Assembly: GCA_903845195.1 (NCBI GenBank)
Contig: CAIMWO010000038.1
Coordinates: forward strand, 62,001 to 126,000
DNA: 64,000 nt
Reading direction: 5' to 3'
Source of the DNA: an uncultured Phycisphaerales bacterium
GTDB lineage: Bacteria > Planctomycetota > Phycisphaerae > WQYP01
Made by a program: the position numbers and the translations under genes. Positions 27,383 through 35,497 of this stretch are shown here, in pieces. The notes beneath the pieces were generated by a model. That model had not been told where the DNA came from, made no database searches, and saw only the letters and a program-made list of their open reading frames with translations. The number at the start of each line of letters is the position of its first letter. Position 1 is the stretch's first letter.

Positions 27383-28294
27383 TCATCTCTCGATTCGCGC
27401 CGAAACGCACGCACAATCCCCTCTCAAATCCGCTTCAACCCGTTTCTGTATCTCCGCCGCCTCAACTCCCGATCCACACAGGGCATACAACGTCGACCCG
27501 CTTCCCGTCATATGCACCTTCCGCCTCACACTCTTCGCCGCGCGCTCCCGCAACTCCGCCACCCACGGCGCAATCGCAAACGCCGGCGGCTCCAGATCAT
27601 TCACCAGCAACCCACTCAACTCCTCCGCCGTCGACCGCGCACACCGCTGCCAATCCGTCTTCCCCAACCCCTTATGTTGATGCCCCGCATCAAACGCCTG
27701 ATACACTTCCTTCGTCCCCAATCCCCGTGGCGGCAAAAGCAGCACCGCAAATAACGTATGATACGCTGGCAGCGGCGTCATGATCTCCCCACGTCCCGTG
27801 CACAAACTCGCCTCCCCCCGCACAAAGAACGGTACATCGCTCCCCAACTCGGCCGCAATCCCTCGCAACTTCTCCTCACCCCACCGCAGCCCCCACGCCT
27901 CATTCAACATCACCAGCGCACTCGCCGCATCCGAACTCCCGCCTCCCAATCCCCCGCCCGGCGGCAACACCTTGTGCAACGTAATCGTCCCCTCCGCCGC
28001 AACCCCTGCCGCCTTCGCCAACCGCACCGCCGCGCGGCCCACCAAATTTTTTTCCAAATCCGTCGGCACACCCTCCGCCCGCCCCGTCACTTCCAGTTTC
28101 AACGCCCCGCCACTATTGAACTGCAACGTATCGTGCCACGAGATCGGTACAAACCATGACTCCAAATCATGAAACCCATCCGGCCGCGCCGGAAATATCC
28201 GCAACCCCAGATTCAGCTTCGCCCGCGCCAAAATCTCCCACCGCCCACCCTCCAACCGTACAACCCGCTCCGACATCGCCAAATCCTCAATCAT
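27383..28294 (-). CDS. ispE: 4-diphosphocytidyl-2-C-methyl-D-erythritol kinase
   Basis: GHMP kinase that phosphorylates CDP-methylerythritol in the non-mevalonate (MEP) isoprenoid pathway. The N-terminal ILARAKLNLGLRIFPARPDGF holds the substrate Lys and the RPDGFH/YH-type motif. The ATP loop is PPGGGLGGGSSDAASAL. The start ATG 28294 is set by AAGGAG eight bases upstream; a TTG directly before and an ATG at 28276 are alternatives. 303 residues, normal length. Its pathway feeds isoprenoids such as the squalene used by the cyclase at 47913. Confidence 0.95.
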   Translation of the reverse strand: MIEDLAMSERVVRLEGGRWEILARAKLNLGLRIFPARPDGFHDLESWFVPISWHDTLQFNSGGALKLEVTGRAEGVPTDLEKNLVGRAAVRLAKAAGVAAEGTITLHKVLPPGGGLGGGSSDAASALVMLNEAWGLRWGEEKLRGIAAELGSDVPFFVRGEASLCTGRGEIMTPLPAYHTLFAVLLLPPRGLGTKEVYQAFDAGHQHKGLGKTDWQRCARSTAEELSGLLVNDLEPPAFAIAPWVAELRERAAKSVRRKVHMTGSGSTLYALCGSGVEAAEIQKRVEADLRGDCACVSARIER

Positions 28295-28363
28295 CAAATC
28301 CGCTCCTTGATATGCAGAAAGTATCGCATCCCGAAGCCATTCCGTACACCGCCCACCCCCCTA

Positions 28364-28474
28364 AACATTCGTGTTCATTAGTGTTCATTTGTGGCTAATT
28401 TACGTCGTCCCCTCTGTGCCCTCCGCGTACTCTGCGAGAAGCCGTCTTGGAGCCTCGGTGTCTTGGTGGTTTAA
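28364..28474. repeat. Composite low-complexity repeat block
   Basis: Three kinds of short periodic phrases stand side by side. First is GTGTTCATTAGTGTTCATTTG then GTGGCTAATT (shown here in two pieces). Next is CCTCTGTGCCCTCCGCG with CTCTGCGAGAAG. Last is CTTGGAGCCTCGGTGTCTTG followed by GTGGTTT. Each is an approximate 9-12-base repeat. Related fragments occur at 37507-37530 and 47017-47050. The block fills most of the space between ispE and the ubiD-like gene. Confidence 0.7.
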
Positions 28475-28541
28475 CCCGATTCTTCATACTAAGATGGACC
28501 ACAATTCCGGAATGCCAAACCCGTCCAACCAAAGGTCCATC

Positions 28542-30005
28542 ATGCCCTACGAAAATCTGCAGGACTTCCTCAAAGCCCTCGACACCGCCGGCGAACTTCG
28601 CCACATCCGCACCGAAGTCGATCCCGTCCTCGAAGTCACAGAAATCACCGACCGTGTCTCCAAAGCCAACTCCGAATTAAAAAACCAAGCCCTCCTCTTT
28701 GACCGCATCAAGGGCTCTTCCCTCCCCCTCGCCATCAACACCTTCGGTTCCTACAAACGCATGCACATGGCCCTCGGCTGCGATTCCTTCGACGACCTCG
28801 CCCAGAAAATCGCCGAGCTCACCCGCCCTGAAGTCCCCACCGGCCTTTTCAATAAAATCAAAAAAGGCATCGACTTCTTGAAAATCGGCTCCTACATGCC
28901 GAAAGTCCGCTCCTCCGGCAGCGGCGCCCTCTGTCAGGAAGTCGTCCTCACCGACTCTGCTGACCTCACCAAACTCCCCCTCATCCAATGCTGGCCCGAA
29001 GACGGCGGCAAGTACATCACCTTCGGCCAGGTCGTCACCAAACATCCCGACACCGGCGCCCGAAACCTCGGCATGTACCGCGTCCAACTCTTCGGCCCCA
29101 AAACCACCGCCATGCACTGGCACCCGCACCACGACGGAGCCCGCCACTTCCGCGCCTGGGCCGCCCGCGGTGAAAAATGCCCCCTCGCCATCACCCTCGG
29201 CGGCGAATCCGTCCTTCCCTACGCCGCCACCGCACCCCTTCCCCCCGGCATCGACGAACACATGTTCGCCGGCTTCCTCATGGGCCGCGGGCTCGATCTC
29301 GTCCCCTGCAAAACCGTCCCCCTCGAAGTCTCCGCCAACTGCGAAATCGTCATCGAAGGCTACGTCGATCCCCGCCAGACCATTCTCGAAGGCCCCTTCG
29401 GCGACCACACCGGCTTCTACTCCCTCGCCGGACAATTCCCCGTCTTCACCGTCACCGCCATCACCCACCGCAAAAATCCCATCTATCCCACCACCATCGT
29501 CGGCAAGCCCCCGCAGGAAGACTATTACCTCGGCAAAGCCACCGAACGCATCTTCCTCCCTCTCCTGCAAATCCTCATCCCCGACATCATCGACTACGAC
29601 CTTCCCATGTTCGGCGTCTTCCACTCCTGCGCCTTCATCAAGATCAAGAAGGAATACCCCTACCACGCCCGCAAAGTCATGTCCGCCATCTGGGGCGCCG
29701 GCCAGATGGCCTGGACCAAAATGATCGTCATCGTCGATGAAGACGTCGATGTCCATTCCGTCGACGACGTCATGTTCCACGTCGCCGCCAACGTCGATCC
29801 CAAACGCGACATCGCCCTCGTCGACGGCCCCCTGGACATCCTCGACCACGCCGCCCCCCACGAAGGCGCCGGCAGCAAAATGGGCATCGACGCCACCAAA
29901 AAAATCCCCGGTGAAGGCACCGTCCGCGACTGGCCCTCCGAAATCAAAATGGACCCCGCCACCATCAAAAAGGTCACCGATCGCTGGAAAGACTACGGCT
30001 TCTAG
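28542..30005 (+). CDS. ubiD: UbiD-family decarboxylase
   Basis: 487-residue member of the prenylated-FMN-dependent UbiD family, which decarboxylates aromatic or unsaturated acids; in quinone synthesis the substrate is a polyprenyl-hydroxybenzoate or a futalosine-pathway naphthoate. The start ATG 28542 (MPYENLQDFLKALDTAGEL) follows AAAGG; the frame is open further up, through the repeat block, but without family character. Key blocks are the prFMN/metal-binding region around AMHWHPHHDGARHF and the catalytic region EGPFGDHTGFYSLAG with its conserved Glu. No UbiX partner is next to it. Whether it serves ubiquinone or menaquinone synthesis cannot be told. Confidence 0.9.
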   Translation: MPYENLQDFLKALDTAGELRHIRTEVDPVLEVTEITDRVSKANSELKNQALLFDRIKGSSLPLAINTFGSYKRMHMALGCDSFDDLAQKIAELTRPEVPTGLFNKIKKGIDFLKIGSYMPKVRSSGSGALCQEVVLTDSADLTKLPLIQCWPEDGGKYITFGQVVTKHPDTGARNLGMYRVQLFGPKTTAMHWHPHHDGARHFRAWAARGEKCPLAITLGGESVLPYAATAPLPPGIDEHMFAGFLMGRGLDLVPCKTVPLEVSANCEIVIEGYVDPRQTILEGPFGDHTGFYSLAGQFPVFTVTAITHRKNPIYPTTIVGKPPQEDYYLGKATERIFLPLLQILIPDIIDYDLPMFGVFHSCAFIKIKKEYPYHARKVMSAIWGAGQMAWTKMIVIVDEDVDVHSVDDVMFHVAANVDPKRDIALVDGPLDILDHAAPHEGAGSKMGIDATKKIPGEGTVRDWPSEIKMDPATIKKVTDRWKDYGF

Positions 30006-30010
30006 CTCTA

Positions 30011-30035
30011 GCCTTGGCGTGGAAACGCAAGGCTC
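30011..30035 (+). terminator. Hairpin directly after the ubiD stop
   Basis: AGCCTTGGCGT and ACGCAAGGCT pair around GGAA, with one bulged G. There is no T-run, so it may be an RNA processing or stabilising element instead of an intrinsic terminator. Confidence 0.4.
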
Positions 30036-30078
30036 CCACCCTCAACACAAACGGGCTTCACCGCAAGACTTACCCCAT

Positions 30079-30118
30079 GGGTGCCATGCCCAGTGGGGCA
30101 GGGGCCCCGCTGGGCATG
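30079..30118. repeat. 40-bp palindromic repeat, copy 2
   Basis: Same 40-base palindrome as at 26311-26350, with C in place of T before the loop. It again forms a stem CATGCCCAG... / ...CTGGGCATG. The two copies are 3.8 kb apart in intergenic spaces. Confidence 0.85.
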
Positions 30119-30233
30119 CCGCGGAATCTTCAGTTTGGTCTCACCGTCGCATTTCTGCTTGCCACGTAGCGGGTCACCACCCTCCAACACGCCTGACCTC
30201 ATCCCCGCCCCGTGAGTCAAGACAATCCGTGCC

Positions 30234-30665
30234 TCAATCATCATCCAACAATCCATTCCGCCACACCCGCGCAATCTCAAACCCCACATATGCCAATATC
30301 AAAAAGAACACGCTGATCCAAAACCAGTGATGCTCGCCCGACAACCGCGAAGAGAACTCGCGCCCGGGGATATATTGAACCTTCACGAGCTTGGACTCCG
30401 GCGTCTCCCAATCCATCGGGACATCCTCATATTCCCGCCGATTCTTCTCGCCATCCATGAATGCATAACCCAGAACTCGCACTTCCCACTGGCGGTTGTA
30501 CTTCCCGCGACGGACCTCCACCTGCGACGACATAAACATCGCATCCACCGTCTTGCCCCAAATCATGTAACGGATTTCCGACCACGAGAATACGAGCGAG
30601 ATCAAAAATAATATTCCCACCACCCCCCAAGTCTTCAAACGAGCTGTTTCCTGATCAAGATCCAT
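30234..30665 (-). CDS. Small membrane protein, DUF3592-like
   Basis: 143 residues with one hydrophobic helix at each end (WGVVGILFLISLVFSW and HWFWISVFFLILAYVGFEI) and a soluble beta-rich middle. The pattern 'GKTVDA ... LGYAFMDGEKNRREY ... VKVQYIPGREFSSRL' is that of DUF3592 proteins, whose function is unknown. The start ATG lies at 30665 with GGAGG-like bases upstream (revealed as GGTATTC on the plus strand, so only moderate). It is a single gene. Confidence 0.7.
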   Translation of the reverse strand: MDLDQETARLKTWGVVGILFLISLVFSWSEIRYMIWGKTVDAMFMSSQVEVRRGKYNRQWEVRVLGYAFMDGEKNRREYEDVPMDWETPESKLVKVQYIPGREFSSRLSGEHHWFWISVFFLILAYVGFEIARVWRNGLLDDD

Positions 30666-31257
30666 GAATACCTCCCGATGCGTATCCCGGTGTCGCGCAG
30701 TATTCCACGATGATGCTGCCTCAGTCGATCGACACGCGGCCGATACGGATAATCGCTTTACTCAATTTGCGTGTCAATCAGTTGTTGAGGTCGATCCGCC
30801 CGTCGACAAAAATATTTCTTCTCTCAAACCTTAATCCCCCAACAACTTGTCAACATCTTCACAATCACGTGTGCGCACAAACGTGGTCCTGCAACCATCT
30901 ATAGGAGCACATTGCACGCCACCCTCATATGCGGAGGCCCACCTCATGCCAACCGACATTCCGCCATCTCGTCTCTCTCGATCCGTAACAAACCTGCAGC
31001 CTGCTTCAGGTTTGTCTCCAACAAACCTGCAGCCCGCTTCCACATTGTCCTCAACAAACCTGCAGCCAGCTTCCGGTGTGTCTCCTTTCACCCCCTCTGG
31101 CGCTATCAAAAACCCAAACCTGCAGCCTGCTGCCGGTTTATTAACGCTCCGCCGCCCCAACAAACCTGAAGCCTGTTTCCCCGCTCGCCCACTGGCACCC
31201 TCCAGCCCATCAGGTACACTACCCAATCCTGTCTTTCGTATATCTGGAGTAGCCCCC
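30666..31257. other. 592-base intergenic region with an array of 33-base repeats
   Basis: Divergent space between the DUF3592-like gene and the sugar kinase. Its left 300 bases hold nothing I recognise. The right part contains the repeat array at 30987-31190. A reading frame is open from 30847 through the repeats into the kinase, but it lacks codon character and a ribosome binding site, so I treat it as non-coding. Confidence 0.6.
30987..31190. repeat. Five-unit degenerate 33-base repeat array with internal inverted repeats
   Basis: Units start at 30987, 31020, 31053, 31111 and 31159. The first three are exactly 33 bases apart, the others 58 and 48. Each begins AACAAACCTGCAGCC or close to it (AACCCAAACCTGCAGCC in the fourth). 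In the first unit AAACCTG and CAGGTTT form a perfect inverted repeat around CAGCCTGCTT. In later units the right arm decays (for example GGTGTG, GGTTTA). Confidence 0.85.
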
Positions 31258-32715
31258 GTGTCCGCTTCCGTCTTCCTGCCCGCGCCCGTTCCCGAACTGC
31301 TCAAACGCATCAAGAGCGACCCGAACGGCATCTTTGAAGCAGACGGCAAAGATATCTTCGTCGGCCGCTCCCCCGGACGCCTCGATGTCATGGGCGGCAT
31401 CGCCGATTACACCGGCTCCCTCGTCTGCGAGATGCCCCTCGACGTTGCCGCCGCCGTCGCCGTCCAGCGCCGCGATGACCGAAAACTCGTCCTCAGAACC
31501 TATAACCTGGAAGCCGCCCCCGGCGGCGCCACACCTGCCACCGTGGAACTCTCCCTCGACGATTTCTACGGCACCGCCGCTCTCCTCCCCTACGAAACGC
31601 TCCAACGCCTGTTCACCGGCGCGACCCATTGGGCCTCTTACGTTGCCGGCGCCTTTCCGGTCCTCGCCAAGTACAAAAAACTCACGCGCCGCGTCACCGG
31701 TGCCAACATCGCCTGCTACAGCACCGTTCCCCTTGGCGGCAGGCTCTCATCTTCCGCCGCCCTGGAATGCGCTGCCCTCACCGCATTCACAACCGCCTAT
31801 CACCTAATCCTCGATCCGATGGACATCGCCGTCCTGGCCCAGAAACTCGAAAATCACATCGTCGGCGCGCCCTGCGGCGTCAAAGATCAGATCACCTCTG
31901 TCCTCGGCAAAAAAGATCAGCTCCTGCTCATTCACTGCCAGCCGCACGAAATCCAGGGATATGTCCCCATTCCCGCCGGCACCATCATCGCCGGCATCAA
32001 CTCCAACGTGAAACACTCCGTGGCCCGCACTGGCTATCAAGATACCCGCAACTCCGCCTTCATCGCCCACGCGATCATCGCCCGCATGCACAAAGACTTG
32101 ATCGCCAAACCAAACGCCAAAGACCCCACCAACGGCTACCTCGCCAACATCACCCCGGAAAATTACCAGCGCTACTTCCGCCTCATTCTGCCGGAAAATA
32201 TCACCGGAGAAGCGTTCCTCCGCGACTACGGCCAGACCATCGACCGTCCCACAACCATCGATCCGTCCGTCAACTACTACCCCCGCGCTGCGGCCGATCA
32301 TCACGTGCTGGAAAATGCCCGCGTGCGGCAATTCGTGCAGTACCTGCAAACCGCGGCCACCGATAAATCCGCCGCCGAAAAAGCCGGCGCCCTGATGCTT
32401 GAATCCCATAAATCCTATTCCGATAACGCCCGCCTCGGCTGTCCCGAAACCGATCTCCTCGTCGATCTCATCATGCAGCGGGGTCCGAAAAATGGCTTCT
32501 ACGGCGCCAAGATCACCGGCCGCGGAACCGGCGGCACCGTCGCCGTCTTCGCGGAAAACTCCGACCGCGTCCGCCAGGGCCTCCAAGACATCGCCACCGA
32601 CTATCAAAAACAAACTCAGAAGACGCCCCAGCTATTCCTCTCCTCATCGCCAGGCAGCGCCGAACTCGGCGCCATCAAGCTGACGTTGCAGGAAGTCGGA
32701 ATCGCAAAATCCTGA
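31258..32715 (+). CDS. GHMP sugar kinase, L-arabinokinase/galactokinase-like
   Basis: 485-residue sugar-1-kinase. The galactokinase signature at the N-terminus reads GRSPGRLDVMGGIADYTGSL. This is the form found in plant L-arabinokinase (RLDVMGGIADY) and not the usual galactokinase 'R-V-N-L-I-G-E-H-x-D-Y'. The ATP loop is STVPLGGRLSSSAALE, with PLGGRLSSSA in place of 'P-x-G-x-G-L-S-S-S-A'. Motif 3 (KITGRGTGGTVAVF) is near the C-terminus. The GTG start at 31258 is preceded by GGAG. It likely phosphorylates C1 of arabinose, galactose or a related sugar. It stands just upstream of a TonB-dependent receptor gene. Confidence 0.8.
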   Translation: MSASVFLPAPVPELLKRIKSDPNGIFEADGKDIFVGRSPGRLDVMGGIADYTGSLVCEMPLDVAAAVAVQRRDDRKLVLRTYNLEAAPGGATPATVELSLDDFYGTAALLPYETLQRLFTGATHWASYVAGAFPVLAKYKKLTRRVTGANIACYSTVPLGGRLSSSAALECAALTAFTTAYHLILDPMDIAVLAQKLENHIVGAPCGVKDQITSVLGKKDQLLLIHCQPHEIQGYVPIPAGTIIAGINSNVKHSVARTGYQDTRNSAFIAHAIIARMHKDLIAKPNAKDPTNGYLANITPENYQRYFRLILPENITGEAFLRDYGQTIDRPTTIDPSVNYYPRAAADHHVLENARVRQFVQYLQTAATDKSAAEKAGALMLESHKSYSDNARLGCPETDLLVDLIMQRGPKNGFYGAKITGRGTGGTVAVFAENSDRVRQGLQDIATDYQKQTQKTPQLFLSSSPGSAELGAIKLTLQEVGIAKS

Positions 32716-32818
32716 TCGGCCCGAATCTCCAGCGTGTTACCTTTCGCAAAAACTCTATTGATGCCGATCAATAACCCCGTTACGCTGTCGCGACTTGTTT
32801 TGTGGAAAGAGCCCAGTC

Positions 32819-35038
32819 ATGTCCAGTGCTCAGCAGGTTTCGACGGCCTTCATTCTTGCCTCGGCAGTTCTAGCCGCAACCGCCTCAGGCCAATCATCCG
32901 ACCCCCTCACACTCCGGCTCGACTCCTCCGATGCCACCGCGCAGTTCTCTCCCCCTTACACCGGCACTACCAATCCCGCACCCGAAAAACTCTCCCTCGC
33001 ACCGGTTATCGTCACCGCCGAAAAACAGGAACAGAATCTCCAAAACGTCCCCGCCAGTGTTACCGCCATCACCGCCCAGCAAATCAACGACGGCAACATC
33101 GACACCGTCAAAAAAGCCTCCTTCTACGTTCCCGACATCGTCGTCTCCGAATTCACCAACCGCCGCCTCTCCTTCCCCTTCGTCCGCGGCATCGGATCCG
33201 GCCGCAACTCGCCCGCCGTCACCACCTACATCGACGGCGTCCCGCAACTCTCCTTCGCCACCAGCAATCAGGAACTCTACGACGTCCAACGCTACGAATT
33301 CCTCCGCGGCCCGCAAGGCACGCTCTACGGCCGCAACACCCTCGGCGGCGTCATCAACATCTACACCGGCGAGCCGTCCAACAAACGCGAAGCCAACCTC
33401 CGCCAGAACTACGGCAACTTCAACAGCATCGACGAGCGCGGTATGATCAACCTGCCCATCATCAAGGACGTGCTCGCCGTCCGCATCTCCGGCGGTTACG
33501 ACTCCCGCGACGGCTACACCAGCAATCTCCTCACCGGCAACGACCTCGACACCAAACAAGCCTTCTTCGGCCGCGCTGCCATCGACTTCAAACCCACCGA
33601 CCGCATTGAACTGACCTTTCGCATCAATGGCGAGCAGGACCGCGATGGCGATTACGCCCTCGGTGATCTGACCAGTATTCGCCAGGATCCGTGGCGTGTA
33701 GCTCACGATTTTGAAGGTTTCTCCCACCGCGATCTCGTCGGCCTTTCACTGACCGCCCGCGTGAAGCTCGACTTCGCCACATTCACGAGCATTACCGCCT
33801 ACAAGGGATGGGAATCACGTGACGTGACGGACCTCGATGCCGGCCCGCTCGACGCCATCCGCCGCGATAATCGCGAACGCCAGACCGAATTTACCCAGGA
33901 ATTCCGCCTTTCGTCACCCAAAGATGCCCCGCTGACGATCTGCGATCACGTGGCATTTTCGTGGATCGCCGGCGTATTCATTTTCAACACCGACTACCGC
34001 CAGCACGCCATGAATGATTACCGCGCCGGCGCGGTGCCGTTCATCACGCCGGTCCCATTCCAACAGTTCGATAACGGCAACATTCATTCGACCGGCGTCG
34101 GGCTAGTCGGCGAAGGCACGCTCACGTTTTTCGAAAAGCTCGACCTCACGCTCGGCGTCCGCTGGGATTACGAGCACGGCGACGCCAGCCTCGACAGTTC
34201 CAACACGCTGGGTTTCCCACCGGCCACCGCGCAAACTCCATCGGCTGAATTCTCCAACGTCTCGCCCAAGCTCACGCTGGCTTATCACTGGACCGGCGAT
34301 CTGATGACCTACGCCACCGCGCAAGAAGGCTTCAAATCCGGCGGCTTCAACACCAGCGCACCCACCGGCAAGGAAGCCTTCGGCAGCGAACATAGCTGGA
34401 ACTATGAAACCGGCATCAAGTCGAGCTGGCTCGACCATCGCCTCCAGGCCAATCTTTCAGCGTATTACATCAACTGGACCGACATGCAACTCGATGTCCC
34501 CACCGGTTCGCCCGGCGTCTTCTACATCGACAATGTTGGCACAGCCTGCAGCTTTGGCCTCGAAGGCGAGCTGACCGCCAAACCAGCTCAAGGATGGGAT
34601 ATTTTCACCGGCGCTTCCTGGGGCCGCGCGAAGTTCGAGCAGTATGTGCAACCCTCCGGTGTTTCCGCTGCCGGCAACGTTCTTCCATTCGCCCCGGAAA
34701 TCACCTGGAATGCCGGTTCGCAGTATCGCTACCAGTTCGACAAGAACCTTTATGCATTCGTCCGCGGCGAATTCGTTCTGATCAGCCAATACAACTACGA
34801 CGCTTCCGCTCAGGCCAAACAGGATATGTATTCGTTGACCAATTTTCGTGTCGGTATCGGCGGCAACGCCGACTTGTTCGGCGGCATAGCCACATGGCGG
34901 CTGGAAGGCCATGTCGACAACGCCTTCAACACGGTCTACGTCCCGTTGGCGTTTCCGTTCCAACTGGCGCAGAGCGGCTATGTGGGTGAGAATGGGCCGC
35001 CGCGAACGTTCAGCGTCAGCCTGACATTGGGCTTCTGA
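32819..35038 (+). CDS. TonB-dependent outer-membrane receptor
   Basis: 739-residue beta-barrel receptor for TonB-energised uptake of large or scarce nutrients such as siderophores or carbohydrates. ATG 32819 follows GGAAAGA and gives a signal peptide (STAFILASAVLAATASGQ). A TonB-box-like stretch (APVIVTAEKQEQNLQNVPAS) leads into the plug domain (VRGIGSGRN, then EFLRGPQGTLYGRNTLGGVI). The barrel ends in the typical aromatic C-terminus (FSVSLTLGF). The plug form with EKQEQNLQNVPASVTAI is that of the pesticin/ferric-type receptors common in Sphingomonads and others. The ligand is unknown. It lies 103 bases after the sugar kinase gene. Confidence 0.93.
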   Translation: MSSAQQVSTAFILASAVLAATASGQSSDPLTLRLDSSDATAQFSPPYTGTTNPAPEKLSLAPVIVTAEKQEQNLQNVPASVTAITAQQINDGNIDTVKKASFYVPDIVVSEFTNRRLSFPFVRGIGSGRNSPAVTTYIDGVPQLSFATSNQELYDVQRYEFLRGPQGTLYGRNTLGGVINIYTGEPSNKREANLRQNYGNFNSIDERGMINLPIIKDVLAVRISGGYDSRDGYTSNLLTGNDLDTKQAFFGRAAIDFKPTDRIELTFRINGEQDRDGDYALGDLTSIRQDPWRVAHDFEGFSHRDLVGLSLTARVKLDFATFTSITAYKGWESRDVTDLDAGPLDAIRRDNRERQTEFTQEFRLSSPKDAPLTICDHVAFSWIAGVFIFNTDYRQHAMNDYRAGAVPFITPVPFQQFDNGNIHSTGVGLVGEGTLTFFEKLDLTLGVRWDYEHGDASLDSSNTLGFPPATAQTPSAEFSNVSPKLTLAYHWTGDLMTYATAQEGFKSGGFNTSAPTGKEAFGSEHSWNYETGIKSSWLDHRLQANLSAYYINWTDMQLDVPTGSPGVFYIDNVGTACSFGLEGELTAKPAQGWDIFTGASWGRAKFEQYVQPSGVSAAGNVLPFAPEITWNAGSQYRYQFDKNLYAFVRGEFVLISQYNYDASAQAKQDMYSLTNFRVGIGGNADLFGGIATWRLEGHVDNAFNTVYVPLAFPFQLAQSGYVGENGPPRTFSVSLTLGF

Positions 35039-35067
35039 TAGTGGTGGTGGGGGGGATCAATGAAGCA

Positions 35068-35430
35068 TCACAACGTGGTCTTCTGCTCGAAACGCTCTCG
35101 AATACGGTTAGCGGCATCGAGCACGATCACGCGTGCCACATGGCTCTCGGCCTCTTCCGGCTTGGCGTGAACAAAGGACATGACGATAACGCGATTGCCA
35201 ACGGCGCTGAGTCGCGCCGCCGCACCATTGATGCCGATGATGCCGCTGCCTGCCGGGCCGGGGATGATGTAGGTTTCGAAGCGGTTGCCATTTTCGCAAT
35301 CAGCGATGGTCACAGCTTCATTGGGCAAAAGCCCTGTAGCCCGCAGCAGATCGGTATCGATCGTGATGCTGCCGTGGTAATTCAAATCCGTTTGAGTGAC
35401 GGTCGCCTGATGAATTTTCGCTTTAAGCAA
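35068..35430 (-). CDS. panD: Aspartate 1-decarboxylase
   Basis: Makes beta-alanine from aspartate for pantothenate and coenzyme A. The 120-residue proenzyme cleaves itself at Gly20-Ser21 (LNYHGSITID) to form the pyruvoyl group. Lys5, and the later block AGSGIIGINGAAARL, are the other conserved elements. Normal length. A candidate promoter is at 35469-35497 on the minus strand. Convergent with the TonB receptor gene. Confidence 0.96.
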   Translation of the reverse strand: MLKAKIHQATVTQTDLNYHGSITIDTDLLRATGLLPNEAVTIADCENGNRFETYIIPGPAGSGIIGINGAAARLSAVGNRVIVMSFVHAKPEEAESHVARVIVLDAANRIRERFEQKTTL

Positions 35431-35468
35431 TTTGATACGAATAACGCACGCTCCTGTGAGAATCCATC

Positions 35469-35497
35469 ATTATACAGCAGTCGGCATCACGTACGAA
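35469..35497 (-). promoter_or_regulatory. Candidate promoter for panD
   Basis: On the minus strand TTCGTA, 17 bases, then a perfect TATAAT, about 38 bases before the panD start. It overlaps the last bases of the esterase gene. Confidence 0.45.

Noticed and set aside
28677-29861. 394-codon minus-strand frame opposite the UbiD gene
   Set aside because: Same mirror composition, and the plus-strand product is fully recognisable.
30987-31190. Possible CRISPR array
   Set aside because: The units follow each other without spacers of constant length, they decay, and no cas genes are present.
30847-31257. Longer N-terminus for the sugar kinase
   Set aside because: The extra 137 residues come from the repeat array, have no family similarity, and lack a ribosome binding site; GTG 31258 has GGAG.
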